A stretch of DNA of 64,000 bases from JANWHQ01 sp963775275 (lineage in GTDB: Bacteria; Pseudomonadota; Alphaproteobacteria; Caulobacterales; Caulobacteraceae). The notes below the pieces were generated by a model. That model searched no databases. It was not told the origin of the DNA and was given only the letters and a program-made list of their open reading frames with translations. The stretch spans positions 1,736,001-1,800,000 of the forward strand of contig CAVZII010000005.1 of assembly GCA_963775275.1 (NCBI GenBank), in the 5' to 3' direction. The position numbers and the translations under genes were made by a program. This document shows, one piece after another, positions 41,646 through 49,879 of the stretch. Every line of letters starts with the position of its first letter. Position 1 is the first letter of the stretch.

Positions 41646-42928
41646 TGCATCCCGGGGCCCGGTGCAAAGACGCCGGCGATGACGCCGGCCAGCTCGCCCC
41701 GCAGCAGCATCTCGCCCGCGACGGCGTGGCGGCTCAGACCTTCGACGCTCACCAGGCGCACATTGTCCAGATCCCCGATCGCTTCCGCCTGGGTGCGGTC
41801 GAGCACGACCTCCGACCCGAAATAGAGGTCGATGAGCGGCCCTGCAGCGCTCTCGACCAGTCTTGGCCGGATGGGGCCGATCATATCCGGGACATATTGC
41901 ACGAGGCGTTTCTTGATCCTCCCGACGTGGCCGTCATCGGAAAGCACGCCCTGGTGCAGCGTCGTAGGCGCGCCAAAGCCCAACACCCGTTCGACGCCGA
42001 GGTCCAGCCCGTATCTCATGGCCGCAAAGCCTCCCGCCGATGCCCCGATGGTCGCCAACCGGCGAACGCCCCAGCGCTTCAGCCGCCGACGCAGCGCAAG
42101 CAGCGTTTCTGCATAGTCGCGCCCGAGCGCGGGGTTCCCTGCCAGGTGAAGGAGCCGGTTCGGGTCGAAGAGGTAGATCGCGTTCACGCCGAGCGGGATC
42201 AACATCGCCTGGATGAGATCAACGGGAACGCCGCCGAAGCTGCCGTCCAGACCCGCGAACACCAGGGCCGCGGCGTCCGATCCCCGTCGGCGGTCGAAGA
42301 CGGCGGGGCCTCGCCCCACGAGTGGGTGGACGCCCCCGACGGCCGACCTGCAGGTCGAGATCACGTCGATGACCGTCAACAGGATCCGGACCTCACGCGC
42401 GTCCTTTTCATGCGTTGCGCGCGGGGCGATCGAGATCAGGCTTTCCCGCGCCGGCCTCGTCATTCCGCTGCCGATCAGGCGTCGGGCCGCCTCGATCCCG
42501 ACCGACACCGGTACGGACGGTTTGGCGAGCGTCTCGAGCAGGAATTCCGGACCTGACAGGTCGGGGAGGAAGGGGGCCAGCATGACCCGCAAGTGCTGGA
42601 CGTGTGGATCGCCTGGCTCGATCTCGGAGGCGCGCGACAACCAGCCGACGGCCTGCTCGACGTCGCCGGACTTGCGGGTGAGTTCGCCGAGCCGGCAAGG
42701 CCACCGGGGATTCCCGGGCTCCAGCTCGTGCAGGCGGATCATGCAGGCCGCCTCCAGCGAAGGGTCACGGCACCCATCCGCAATGTGCGCGGCGCGCCTC
42801 AGTCCGTCGGCGTCGAGCTGTGCGGCGTCCAGGGCCGATCGTATCGCCGCAGAAGCCGCCTGGCGCTCTCCACGCTTGAGATGGTGACGACAGGATTTCA
42901 GCGTCCGCTCTTGGAGAGCCCGGTCCAT
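41642..42928 (-). CDS. TPR-plus-alpha/beta-hydrolase protein, copy A
   Basis: A 428-residue protein. The N-terminal about 130 residues form helical TPR-like repeats (CRLGELTRKSGDVEQAVGWL, then SRASEIEPGDPHVQHL). The C-terminal alpha/beta hydrolase-like domain contains the signature LVFAGLDGSFGGVPVDL, IYLFDPNRLLHLAGNP, and the nucleophile elbow ATIGASAGGFAAMRYGLDLG (Ser in G-A-S-A-G-G). A conserved His near the C-terminus (LSRHAVAGEML) completes a likely triad. I do not know the family by name. Its ATGA junction with ACP copy 1 suggests an acyl-ACP hydrolase or acyltransferase role (inference). Confidence 0.78.
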   Translation of the reverse strand: MDRALQERTLKSCRHHLKRGERQAASAAIRSALDAAQLDADGLRRAAHIADGCRDPSLEAACMIRLHELEPGNPRWPCRLGELTRKSGDVEQAVGWLSRASEIEPGDPHVQHLRVMLAPFLPDLSGPEFLLETLAKPSVPVSVGIEAARRLIGSGMTRPARESLISIAPRATHEKDAREVRILLTVIDVISTCRSAVGGVHPLVGRGPAVFDRRRGSDAAALVFAGLDGSFGGVPVDLIQAMLIPLGVNAIYLFDPNRLLHLAGNPALGRDYAETLLALRRRLKRWGVRRLATIGASAGGFAAMRYGLDLGVERVLGFGAPTTLHQGVLSDDGHVGRIKKRLVQYVPDMIGPIRPRLVESAAGPLIDLYFGSEVVLDRTQAEAIGDLDNVRLVSVEGLSRHAVAGEMLLRGELAGVIAGVFAPGPGMQ

Positions 42929-43002
42929 ATCCGATCGTCGGGGTCCCGCCCGAGGTTTGCAACGACCATCCGGCGACTTGCCGCCGGCTGCGTCGAGCGG
43001 AC

Positions 43003-43254
43003 TCAACCCATCGGGCCGGGCCCGGCGAGGGCCGCGCGCTGGCGGTCGATCCAGGCCGCGACGGAGCGCGCGTCGCTGCACTCTTCGAACTCCTCGAGCG
43101 GGAGCTCCAACGCGAACTGCAACTCCAGCTCGAGGGCGATCTGGACCGCCTGAACCGAGTCCCCGCCGAGCGCATAGACGTCCGCGTCCACGTCGGGCGC
43201 GTCGAGGCCCAGGACTTCGGCGTAGACCGTCCGTACGACGTCCAGTGTGGTCAA
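43003..43254 (-). CDS. Acyl carrier protein, copy 2
   Basis: An 83-residue carrier protein closely related to copy 1: MTTLDVVRTVYAEVLGLD at the start, attachment Ser in GGDSVQAVQIALELE, and C-terminal AAWIDRQRAALAG. Its start overlaps the stop of hydrolase copy B in ATGA (43251-43254), while its stop is 74 bp before the start of hydrolase copy A. The two ACPs have a conserved acidic helix III (EEFEECSDARSVAAWID versus QFEEHSDARAVAAWID), which probably contacts the same partner. Confidence 0.88.
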   Translation of the reverse strand: MTTLDVVRTVYAEVLGLDAPDVDADVYALGGDSVQAVQIALELELQFALELPLEEFEECSDARSVAAWIDRQRAALAGPGPMG

Positions 43255-44564
43255 GCGCGGCGACCTGCGGCCGCGAAGGCGCCCTCGAAGATGCCGGGGA
43301 GCTCTCCCCCCAGGAGCAGCTCGTCCACGACGGTGTGGCGATCCAGGTCGGGAATCGCGAACAGCCGGACCTCGTCCAGATCCGCAATCGCTTCGGCCTG
43401 GCTCCGGTCCAGCGCCATGCCGGCGCCGAAGTAGAGGTCGATCTGCGGGCGCGCGTCGGCGGCCTCGAGCCGCGGGCGCAGGGGCCCGATCATGTCAGAT
43501 GCATACGTCTCGAGCCGGTCCATGATGGTTCGACCACGGCCTTCCGCCAGGAGCACGTCGCGCTCCATCGTCGTGGGCGAGCCGAAACAGAGCACACGCT
43601 GCGCGCCGAGGTCCAGCCCGTAGCGCATCGCCGCATAGCCCCCGGCGGAGGCGCCGATGGTGGTCAGCCGTCGCACGCCCCATTCATCCAGGGTCCGGCG
43701 AAGGCTTCGCAGGGTCTCCATGTAGTCGCGGCCCAGCTCCGCGTTGCCCGCCAGGTGGATCAGCCGGTTCGGGTCGAACAGGTAGATCGCGCTCACGCCC
43801 TGCTGGACGAGCAGCGCCTGGACGACGTCGGTGGGGACGCCGCCGAAGCCGCCGTCGATGCCGGTGAAGACGATCGCGGCGCAGTCCGTTCCCTCCTGGC
43901 GCCGCATGACGGCGGGACCAGCCCATTCCACGGGCCTGACGTCGCCGCCGGCGCTCCGGCAGGCGTCGATGGCATCGATGGCCATGAGCAGGAGGCGGAT
44001 CTGCCGGCTCTCCTCCGGCGTGACGGCGCGTGCGGCCAGGCCCTGCAATCCCTCCCGCGCCGGCCCGGTCAGCCCCTTGGAGATCAGGCGGTAGGCCGCC
44101 TTGGCGGCGACCAGGATGGGCGCGGCTGGACTGGCGAGCGTCTGGATCAGGACGTCCGGATCGGCCAGGTCGGACCGTGCGGCCGCCAGCCTGGTCCTCA
44201 GGTGCTCCACCAGGGGATGCCCGGACTCGATCGCGGCCGCCTTCGCGAGCCAGGCTTTGGCCTCGTCGAAGTCGAGACGCTGGCGGGCGACGTGACCGAG
44301 CTGGCAGGGCCACTCGAGACTGTTCGGCTCCAGCTCGCGCAGCCGCCTCAGGCAATCGGTCGCGAGGTCGAGGTCGCTGAGCCTTGCCGCGAAGTCGGCG
44401 ACGCGCGCCAGACTGGCGACGTCCAGCGTCGCCCCGTCCAGCGCGGCTCGGAAGGCGCCTGCCGCCGGTCCGCGCTGGCCCTGAATGAGCTCGGCCCTGA
44501 GGGCTTTCAGAAGCGCGCGGCGGGACCGTTCATCGGGATCGTGACGCTGCGTCGGGGCCAACAT
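43251..44564 (-). CDS. TPR-plus-alpha/beta-hydrolase protein, copy B
   Basis: A paralogue of the 41642 gene (437 residues from the ATG at 44564; a TTG at 44612 would extend it to 453). It has the same domain order: TPR-like helices, VFTGIDGGFGGVPTDV, IYLFDPNRLIHLAGNAELG, nucleophile elbow TIGASAGGYAAMRYGLDLG and the C-terminal His (LDRHTVVDELLL). The long shared blocks indicate a tandem duplication of the hydrolase-ACP pair. The N-terminal TPR part is more divergent, which fits partner specialisation. It is the first gene of the operon, 57 bp after hemY. Confidence 0.78.
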   Translation of the reverse strand: MLAPTQRHDPDERSRRALLKALRAELIQGQRGPAAGAFRAALDGATLDVASLARVADFAARLSDLDLATDCLRRLRELEPNSLEWPCQLGHVARQRLDFDEAKAWLAKAAAIESGHPLVEHLRTRLAAARSDLADPDVLIQTLASPAAPILVAAKAAYRLISKGLTGPAREGLQGLAARAVTPEESRQIRLLLMAIDAIDACRSAGGDVRPVEWAGPAVMRRQEGTDCAAIVFTGIDGGFGGVPTDVVQALLVQQGVSAIYLFDPNRLIHLAGNAELGRDYMETLRSLRRTLDEWGVRRLTTIGASAGGYAAMRYGLDLGAQRVLCFGSPTTMERDVLLAEGRGRTIMDRLETYASDMIGPLRPRLEAADARPQIDLYFGAGMALDRSQAEAIADLDEVRLFAIPDLDRHTVVDELLLGGELPGIFEGAFAAAGRRA

Positions 44565-44621
44565 CTTCTCTCGTGACAGCTCAGATCCCCGCTCGGGCTT
44601 GCTCGGATCCAAGGCCGCCCG

Positions 44622-46148
44622 CTACCGCCTCGTCCGGCGCGAGCCGGGGCCGGATCGGGGACGCCCGTCGGTGACGGGACTCTCCTCAGCGGCGGAAAGG
44701 TCGGCCTCGACATCCATGGGACCAGGATCGTCCGGCAGGGGCGCGAGCGCCGCGCCCGCCTCGGCCGCCCGCAGGAACGGCGCAGAGGCCTGGTAGCCCG
44801 TAGGCAGCTCCGGCAGCTCGGTGATCGTGCGCTCCTTGCGCTCGAGCCTGGGATGGATCAGCTCGCCGGTCTCGGCGTAGACCGCGACCAGCCGCCCCCA
44901 GTCCTCCCGGCCGTAAGCGAAGGCCTTGCCCTCGGGATCGATGTCGGACCAGTCCGCCTCCTGCGGCGCGGCCGAGGCCCGGGCCATCCAGGCGCGCGCC
45001 TCGTCGGCGTTCCCCACCGCGAATGCCGTGCGCGCCATCAGGGCGCACAGCCGCTGGGTCGGCGGCTCGACCAGCAGGGGCGTGGCGGCCTCGCGCGCGC
45101 CGGGACCGTCGCCCGCGATCAGCGCCTGCTCGACCATCAGGAGCCGGCTCTCCCGAGCGGCGGGATTGAGCCCGGCCAGGTCCTTCAGGCGCTCTGCCCG
45201 GCGGCGCGGCGTCTCGTCGGTGTAGAGATCGCGGTAGAGCAGCCACAGGGCCGGGTGCGGCTGGATCTTCCAGGCGTTCTCGCACTGGCCCTCGGCGCGG
45301 CCGGCCTTGCCGTCGGCCGCCAGCAGGCGCGCCGCGATCACGGCGCCGGGCGCGAACCCGGGCTTCAGCTTGGCGGCGTCCAGCGCCTGGACGAGGGCCT
45401 CGTCGCGCGCGCGCCGATCGGCGCTGGACTCGAGCGACGCCGCCGACGCCGCCAAGAGCGCCGCGCGGGTGCGTTCGGCGATCAGCGGAGGCACGATCTT
45501 GCGCTCGAGCGCGCCCTTGACCAGCTCCAGCGCCCCTTGCCAGTCGGCCGACTCCAGCCGCGCCTCCAGGAGCGCGCGCCAAGCCCACCGGGCGGTGCGG
45601 GCGAGGCCGAAGGCGGCCTCGGCGTTGGCCAGGGCCGCCTTCTTGTCCCCCTGCGCGAGGGCGAGCTGCATCAGGCCGCGGTGGCCGGCCAGCTTCATGT
45701 CGGGAAAGCCGAGCATGGCCGTATAGGCGGCCTGGGCGCCGGGAATGTCGCCGGCCGCCTGGGCGGCCTCGGCGGCCAGGATGCGCACCAGCGCCGGGGT
45801 GTCCTCCACCAGGTCCGAGGCGCGCTGGGCCCAGCGGCGGGCCTCCGAGCCGTCGCCGGCCGCGGCGGCCAGGAAGCCACGGGTCAGGGCCTCGGCGCCC
45901 TGGCGGCGGCGGGCCTGGGAGCGGGCGAGCTCGGCGCGCCGGGGGGCCTGGATCATCCAGATCACCGCCCGCCAGAAGGCCACCGAGATCAAGGACCCGA
46001 TGACCACCAGCATCACCGCGGCGGCGGCGGTCATGTCCAGGCGCCAGCCCAGCCAGTCGAGCGAGGCGTGGCCCGGCTGGCCGATCACGGCGGAGGCGGC
46101 GACCGCCACCGCGGCGGCCAGCACCAGGAGCAGGGCGGCGCGGATCAC
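44622..46148 (-). CDS. hemY: HemY-family TPR membrane protein
   Basis: A 508-residue protein of the HemY N-terminal family. Two N-terminal membrane helices (RAALLLVLAAAVAVAASAVI and AAAAVMLVVIGSLISVAFW) are followed by the family block RAVIWMIQAPRRAELA and TPR helices to about residue 420. An acidic, disordered tail ends in Arg repeats. HemY proteins of this type sit in hem operons and are thought to scaffold late heme steps or porphyrin handling, not to catalyse them. It is the last gene of hemC-hemD-mic60-hemY. Confidence 0.93.
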   Translation of the reverse strand: MIRAALLLVLAAAVAVAASAVIGQPGHASLDWLGWRLDMTAAAAVMLVVIGSLISVAFWRAVIWMIQAPRRAELARSQARRRQGAEALTRGFLAAAAGDGSEARRWAQRASDLVEDTPALVRILAAEAAQAAGDIPGAQAAYTAMLGFPDMKLAGHRGLMQLALAQGDKKAALANAEAAFGLARTARWAWRALLEARLESADWQGALELVKGALERKIVPPLIAERTRAALLAASAASLESSADRRARDEALVQALDAAKLKPGFAPGAVIAARLLAADGKAGRAEGQCENAWKIQPHPALWLLYRDLYTDETPRRRAERLKDLAGLNPAARESRLLMVEQALIAGDGPGAREAATPLLVEPPTQRLCALMARTAFAVGNADEARAWMARASAAPQEADWSDIDPEGKAFAYGREDWGRLVAVYAETGELIHPRLERKERTITELPELPTGYQASAPFLRAAEAGAALAPLPDDPGPMDVEADLSAAEESPVTDGRPRSGPGSRRTRR

Positions 46149-46155
46149 GACATCC

Positions 46156-47052
46156 TCACGGCGAGCCCGGATCCTGGGACGCCCGGGCGAGGTCCGCCAG
46201 GGCGGAGGCGCGGATGGAGGCGAGCCTCCGGTCGATCTCGGCCCGCCGCTCGGCGCGCGCGCGCCAGTCGGCCATGGCGTCCCGGCCCGAGGGCGGCAGG
46301 GCGGAAAGCTCGGACAGGGCCCCTTGCAGGTCGCCGTCGTCCACCTTGCGCTGGGCGCGGGCCAGGATGGCGTCCACGCCCTTGCCGTTCAGCTGGTCGG
46401 TGCGGCGGATGGTGATGATCGCCGCGAAGGCCTGGGCGATGCGGGCGATCCAGCCGGTGCCGCGGGCGCGGGCGCGCGAGGCGACGGCCGCCTTGGCCGC
46501 GGCGTCGGGGTATTCGGCCGCAAGGGCCGCGAGCGTCGGCGCGCCGGTCTCGGCCAGAGGACGCAGGGCCCTGAGGTCCGCGGACTCGGGCAGCGCGGCC
46601 TCGACCACGGCCAGCTCGCCGGGGAAGGGCCGGGAGGCGGCGGCGGCCTGGGAGAGCGCGGCGGCCGACAGCGCCGCGGCGGCGGCGCGGGTCAGGCGCT
46701 TTCGGTCGGACTCCAGGCGGTCCACCCGCTGGCTCAGCGCCGTGACCTCGGCGGAGGGCGGCTCTGCGCTGGCGGCCGGGGGCGTGGCCTCCTGGGTCTT
46801 CAGGCGAGCCTGGATGTCGGCGAGGCGCGCGTCCAGCGAGGCGGCCGGAACGTCGGCGGGTGCGGACGCCTGGGCGGCGGGCTTGGGCGGGAAGAGCTGT
46901 GCGCCGTATCGGCCGACCGCGACGCCGGCGACGATGCACACGGCGGCGAAGGCGATCACGATCCAGAAGGTCACGCCCATCAGCGGCCGGCGCGGCCCGT
47001 AGGCGGCCGGGTCCACCGGACTGGCGACATTGGCGGGATCGGGCGCGGTCAT
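46156..47052 (-). CDS. Mic60/mitofilin-like inner-membrane protein (COG4223)
   Basis: A 298-residue protein: short N-terminal Pro-rich tail, single membrane helix (MGVTFWIVIAFAAVCIVAGV) and a long periplasmic Ala-rich coiled-coil-like region (ALSQRVDRLESDRKRLTRAA). A C-terminal helical domain (RRTDQLNGKGVDAILARAQR) follows. The placement between hemD and hemY is the typical location of alphaproteobacterial Mic60, which shapes inner-membrane invaginations and is the ancestor of the mitochondrial MICOS core (family knowledge). The call rests on architecture and position, not on a search. Confidence 0.82.
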   Translation of the reverse strand: MTAPDPANVASPVDPAAYGPRRPLMGVTFWIVIAFAAVCIVAGVAVGRYGAQLFPPKPAAQASAPADVPAASLDARLADIQARLKTQEATPPAASAEPPSAEVTALSQRVDRLESDRKRLTRAAAAALSAAALSQAAAASRPFPGELAVVEAALPESADLRALRPLAETGAPTLAALAAEYPDAAAKAAVASRARARGTGWIARIAQAFAAIITIRRTDQLNGKGVDAILARAQRKVDDGDLQGALSELSALPPSGRDAMADWRARAERRAEIDRRLASIRASALADLARASQDPGSP

Positions 47053-47073
47053 CGGCCTTGCCTCTCGCCTCCT

Positions 47074-47772
47074 TCAGCTTGCCATCAGATTAAGCATGCG
47101 CCCCTCGTTGGGAAGCGTCGCGATGGACATGCGCCGGAAATTCAGGCGCTGAAGGGGGAGGGCGGCCGCCTCGGAGATGCACACGAGATCGAGTTCGGGG
47201 GCGGCCTCGAGGAGCGCCCGATAGCCCTCCAGCGTGCGCGCCGCGCGCGGGGAATGGACCATCACAGCGTCGAGCTCGACCGGGCGCGCCATCAGCGCGG
47301 CGGCGGCGGCATCGGGGATGGGCGTCGGCTCGGTGCGATAGACGGGGTGCAGCCGGGCCGCCAGGCCCATCCGGATCAGCTCGCCGACGAGATCGCCCGC
47401 CAGGTCCTCGGCGCCGGCGTGCAGGACCTCGCCGCTGAACGCGGCCCGGGCGGCGGCGATCAGCTGGGCCAGCGCGAGGGAGTCGCCTTCCGCCGAGCGC
47501 ACGGACGCGAACCCCGCATCCGTGGCGGCGCGGGCGGTGGCCCCGCCCACGGCGAAGACCGGCAGCCCCCGCTCCCCGCTCAGGGCGGCGAAGGCGCGCA
47601 CGCCATTGCGCGAGGTGAATGCGAGGGCGCCGACGCCCGCCAGGTCCGCTGGCGGGGCGTCCAGCGCGCGCACCCTCAGCACGGGAGCGACCAGGGGCTG
47701 GTGACCCATCGCCCTAAGCCGCTCGCCCGTGGCCTCCGCCCCGGGCGCGGCGCGCGTGACCCACACTCGCAT
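47074..47772 (-). CDS. hemD: Uroporphyrinogen-III synthase
   Basis: Closes and inverts the D ring of hydroxymethylbilane to make uroporphyrinogen III. The 232-residue protein starts MRVWVTRAAPGAEATGERLR and has the two-lobe HemD architecture (LAFTSRNGVRAFAALSG, FAVGGATARAATDAGF, VMVHSPRAARTLEGY, DLVCISEAAALPLQRL). HemD is poorly conserved, so the strongest evidence is the position 10 bp after hemC in a hem operon. The gene ends with LNLMAS before the Mic60-like gene. Confidence 0.92.
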   Translation of the reverse strand: MRVWVTRAAPGAEATGERLRAMGHQPLVAPVLRVRALDAPPADLAGVGALAFTSRNGVRAFAALSGERGLPVFAVGGATARAATDAGFASVRSAEGDSLALAQLIAAARAAFSGEVLHAGAEDLAGDLVGELIRMGLAARLHPVYRTEPTPIPDAAAAALMARPVELDAVMVHSPRAARTLEGYRALLEAAPELDLVCISEAAALPLQRLNFRRMSIATLPNEGRMLNLMAS

Positions 47773-47782
47773 TGGAGGGAGT

Positions 47783-48733
47783 CTACACCCATTCGATGCG
47801 GTCGCCCGCCTCGGCGCGGATTTTGCGGCCCAAACTCAGCCCCAGCTCGCGCGCGAGGGCCGGCGGCGCGCCGGACGCCGGGACGCCCAGCTGGTCCTGC
47901 CGCCTGAACCGCTCGCGGCCGTCGGGCGTCAGGGCTTCGACCGTGAGCAGGAGCTGGCCGGCGTCGATCCGGGCGTAGGCGCCCATCGCCGTCCGGCACG
48001 ATCCTTCCAGCGCCTCCAGCGCGCCGCGCTCGGCCGCGACCGCCAGGGCCGTCGGCGCGTGGCGCAGGGCGGCCAGCCAAGGCGCGTCCGCGTCCGACTC
48101 GCGAACCTCGATCCCCAGCGCGCCCTGGCCCGGCGCGGGCGGGGCCAGAACGGGATCGAGCAGGGCGGCGATGCGCTCGTGCAGCCCCAGGCGGTTCAAC
48201 CCGGCGGCCGCCAGCATCAGGGCGTCCATCTCGCCGGCGTCGAGCCTGGCGAGCCGCGTGTCGACGTTGCCGCGCACCATCACGACCTCGAGGTCGGGCC
48301 TGACGGCCAGCGCCTGGGCCTGGCGTCGCAGGCTGGCGGTGCCCAGCTTCGCCCCCTGCGGCAGGGCCGCAAGGCCCGAAGCGCCGATCAGGGCGTCGCG
48401 CGGGTCCTCCCGCTCGGGGATGGCGGCGATGACGAGGCCGGGCGGCAGCTCGGCGGGCACGTCCTTGATCGAGTGCACGGCGCAGTCGATGCGCCCGTCC
48501 AGCAGCGCCTCCTCCAGCTCCTTGACGAACAGGCCCTTGCCGCCGGCCTCGAGCAGGCGCCGGTCCTGGATCCGGTCGCCGGAGGTGGTGATCAGGACCA
48601 GCGGCGCGACCTCGTCGGCCCGCGCGGGCGGCGCGCCCAGGGCCGCGGCGATGCGCTGCTGCATGTGGCCGGACTGGGTGCGGGCGAGCTTGGAGGCGCG
48701 CGTGCCGATGCGGATGGGCGGTTGCGAGGCCAT
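47783..48733 (-). CDS. hemC: Hydroxymethylbilane synthase (porphobilinogen deaminase)
   Basis: Polymerises four porphobilinogens into hydroxymethylbilane in the heme pathway. The 316-residue protein has the N-terminal IRIGTRASKLARTQSGHMQQ, the cofactor-binding Cys in LEGSCRTAMGAY, the substrate-binding GTASLRRQAQALAVRPDLEV and VRGNVDTRLARLDAG motifs, and an intact third domain. The ATG at 48733 is 57 bp from tsaD, which runs the other way. It is the first gene of the hemC-hemD-mic60-hemY operon. Confidence 0.96.
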   Translation of the reverse strand: MASQPPIRIGTRASKLARTQSGHMQQRIAAALGAPPARADEVAPLVLITTSGDRIQDRRLLEAGGKGLFVKELEEALLDGRIDCAVHSIKDVPAELPPGLVIAAIPEREDPRDALIGASGLAALPQGAKLGTASLRRQAQALAVRPDLEVVMVRGNVDTRLARLDAGEMDALMLAAAGLNRLGLHERIAALLDPVLAPPAPGQGALGIEVRESDADAPWLAALRHAPTALAVAAERGALEALEGSCRTAMGAYARIDAGQLLLTVEALTPDGRERFRRQDQLGVPASGAPPALARELGLSLGRKIRAEAGDRIEWV

Positions 48734-48790
48734 GGCCGGACAGCTACCTCGGTGCGGGCGCCTCCGCTAGGGCGGCGCGGATCCGGAGCC

Positions 48791-49879
48791 ATGGCCGCCC
48801 TCACCGTCCTCGGCATCGAGACGAGCTGCGACGAGACCGCCGCGGCCGTGCTGCGCCTTCCTGACGCCGGCGCGCCGCAGGTGCTGTCCTCGCGGGTGTC
48901 GAGCCAGGCCGCCGAGCACCGGCCCTACGGCGGCGTGGTCCCCGAGATCGCCGCGCGGGCCCACGTGGAGATCATCGACCAGGTCATCCAGGCGGCGATG
49001 GACGAGGCGGGCGCCCGGTTCGAGGACCTGGACGCGGTGGCGGCCACCGCCGGGCCCGGACTGATCGGCGGGGTGATGGTGGGGCTCTCCGCCGGCAAGG
49101 CGATCGCGCTGGCGCGGGGAATCCCTCTGATCGCGGTGAACCATCTGGAGGGCCATGCGGTCTCGCCGCGGCTCGGCGCGGCGCTGGCCTATCCCTTCCT
49201 GCTGCTCCTGGTCTCGGGCGGACACTGCCAGCTCCTGGCGGTGGAGGGGATCGGCGCCTGCCGCCGGCTGGGCTCGACCATCGATGATGCGGCCGGCGAG
49301 GCCTTCGACAAGATCGGCAAGGTCCTGGGCCTGCCCTATCCCGGCGGCCCCGCGCTCGAGCGCCTGGCCGAGGGCGGCGACCCGGCCAGGTTCGCCCTGC
49401 CGCGGGCGCTGGTGGGGCGTGAGGGCTTCGACTTCTCCTTCTCGGGGCTGAAGACCGCCGCCGCGCGGCTTGCCGAGGGGCTGACCAACGAAGCGGACCG
49501 GCGCGACCTCGCCGCCGCCGTCCAGGCCGCCATCGCCCGCCAGCTCGCCGAGCGCACGGACAAGGCGATGGCGCACTACGCACGCGCCCAGGGTGGTCGG
49601 AACCTGCGCTTCGCCGTGGCCGGCGGCGTCGCGGCCAATGCGCAGGTGCGCCGCCGCCTGCAAGAGGCCGCCGCCGCCCGGGGGTTCTCCTTCACCGCCC
49701 CGGCGCTCGCCTACTGCACCGACAACGCCGCCATGATCGCGCTCGCCGGCGCCGAGCGGCTGAGGGCGGGGCTGACCGACGGTCTCGATGTCGCCGCCCG
49801 GCCCCGCTGGCCGCTCGACGAGGCCGCGGCCGCCATGCGCCCGACCCATGTCCCGGGCCGCAAGGGGGCCAAGGCGTGA
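48791..49879 (+). CDS. tsaD: tRNA N6-threonylcarbamoyladenosine transferase TsaD
   Basis: Catalyses the last step of t6A modification at position 37 of ANN-decoding tRNAs. The 362-residue protein begins VLGIETSCDETAAAVL and has the metal ligands in NHLEGHAVSPRL (HxxxH) and the nucleotide-binding LVSGGHCQLLAVEG. STIDDAAGEAFDKIGKVLGL and the C-terminal VAGGVAANAQVR complete the ASKHA fold. The frame stays open far upstream, but the ATG at 48791 fits the family start. Its stop overlaps the gpsA start in GTGA. Confidence 0.96.
   Translation: MAALTVLGIETSCDETAAAVLRLPDAGAPQVLSSRVSSQAAEHRPYGGVVPEIAARAHVEIIDQVIQAAMDEAGARFEDLDAVAATAGPGLIGGVMVGLSAGKAIALARGIPLIAVNHLEGHAVSPRLGAALAYPFLLLLVSGGHCQLLAVEGIGACRRLGSTIDDAAGEAFDKIGKVLGLPYPGGPALERLAEGGDPARFALPRALVGREGFDFSFSGLKTAAARLAEGLTNEADRRDLAAAVQAAIARQLAERTDKAMAHYARAQGGRNLRFAVAGGVAANAQVRRRLQEAAAARGFSFTAPALAYCTDNAAMIALAGAERLRAGLTDGLDVAARPRWPLDEAAAAMRPTHVPGRKGAKA

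Noticed and set aside
48984..49849. Minus-strand frames opposite tsaD
   Set aside because: They are antisense shadows. The tsaD strand carries the HxxxH and GGH motifs and correct overlap with gpsA.
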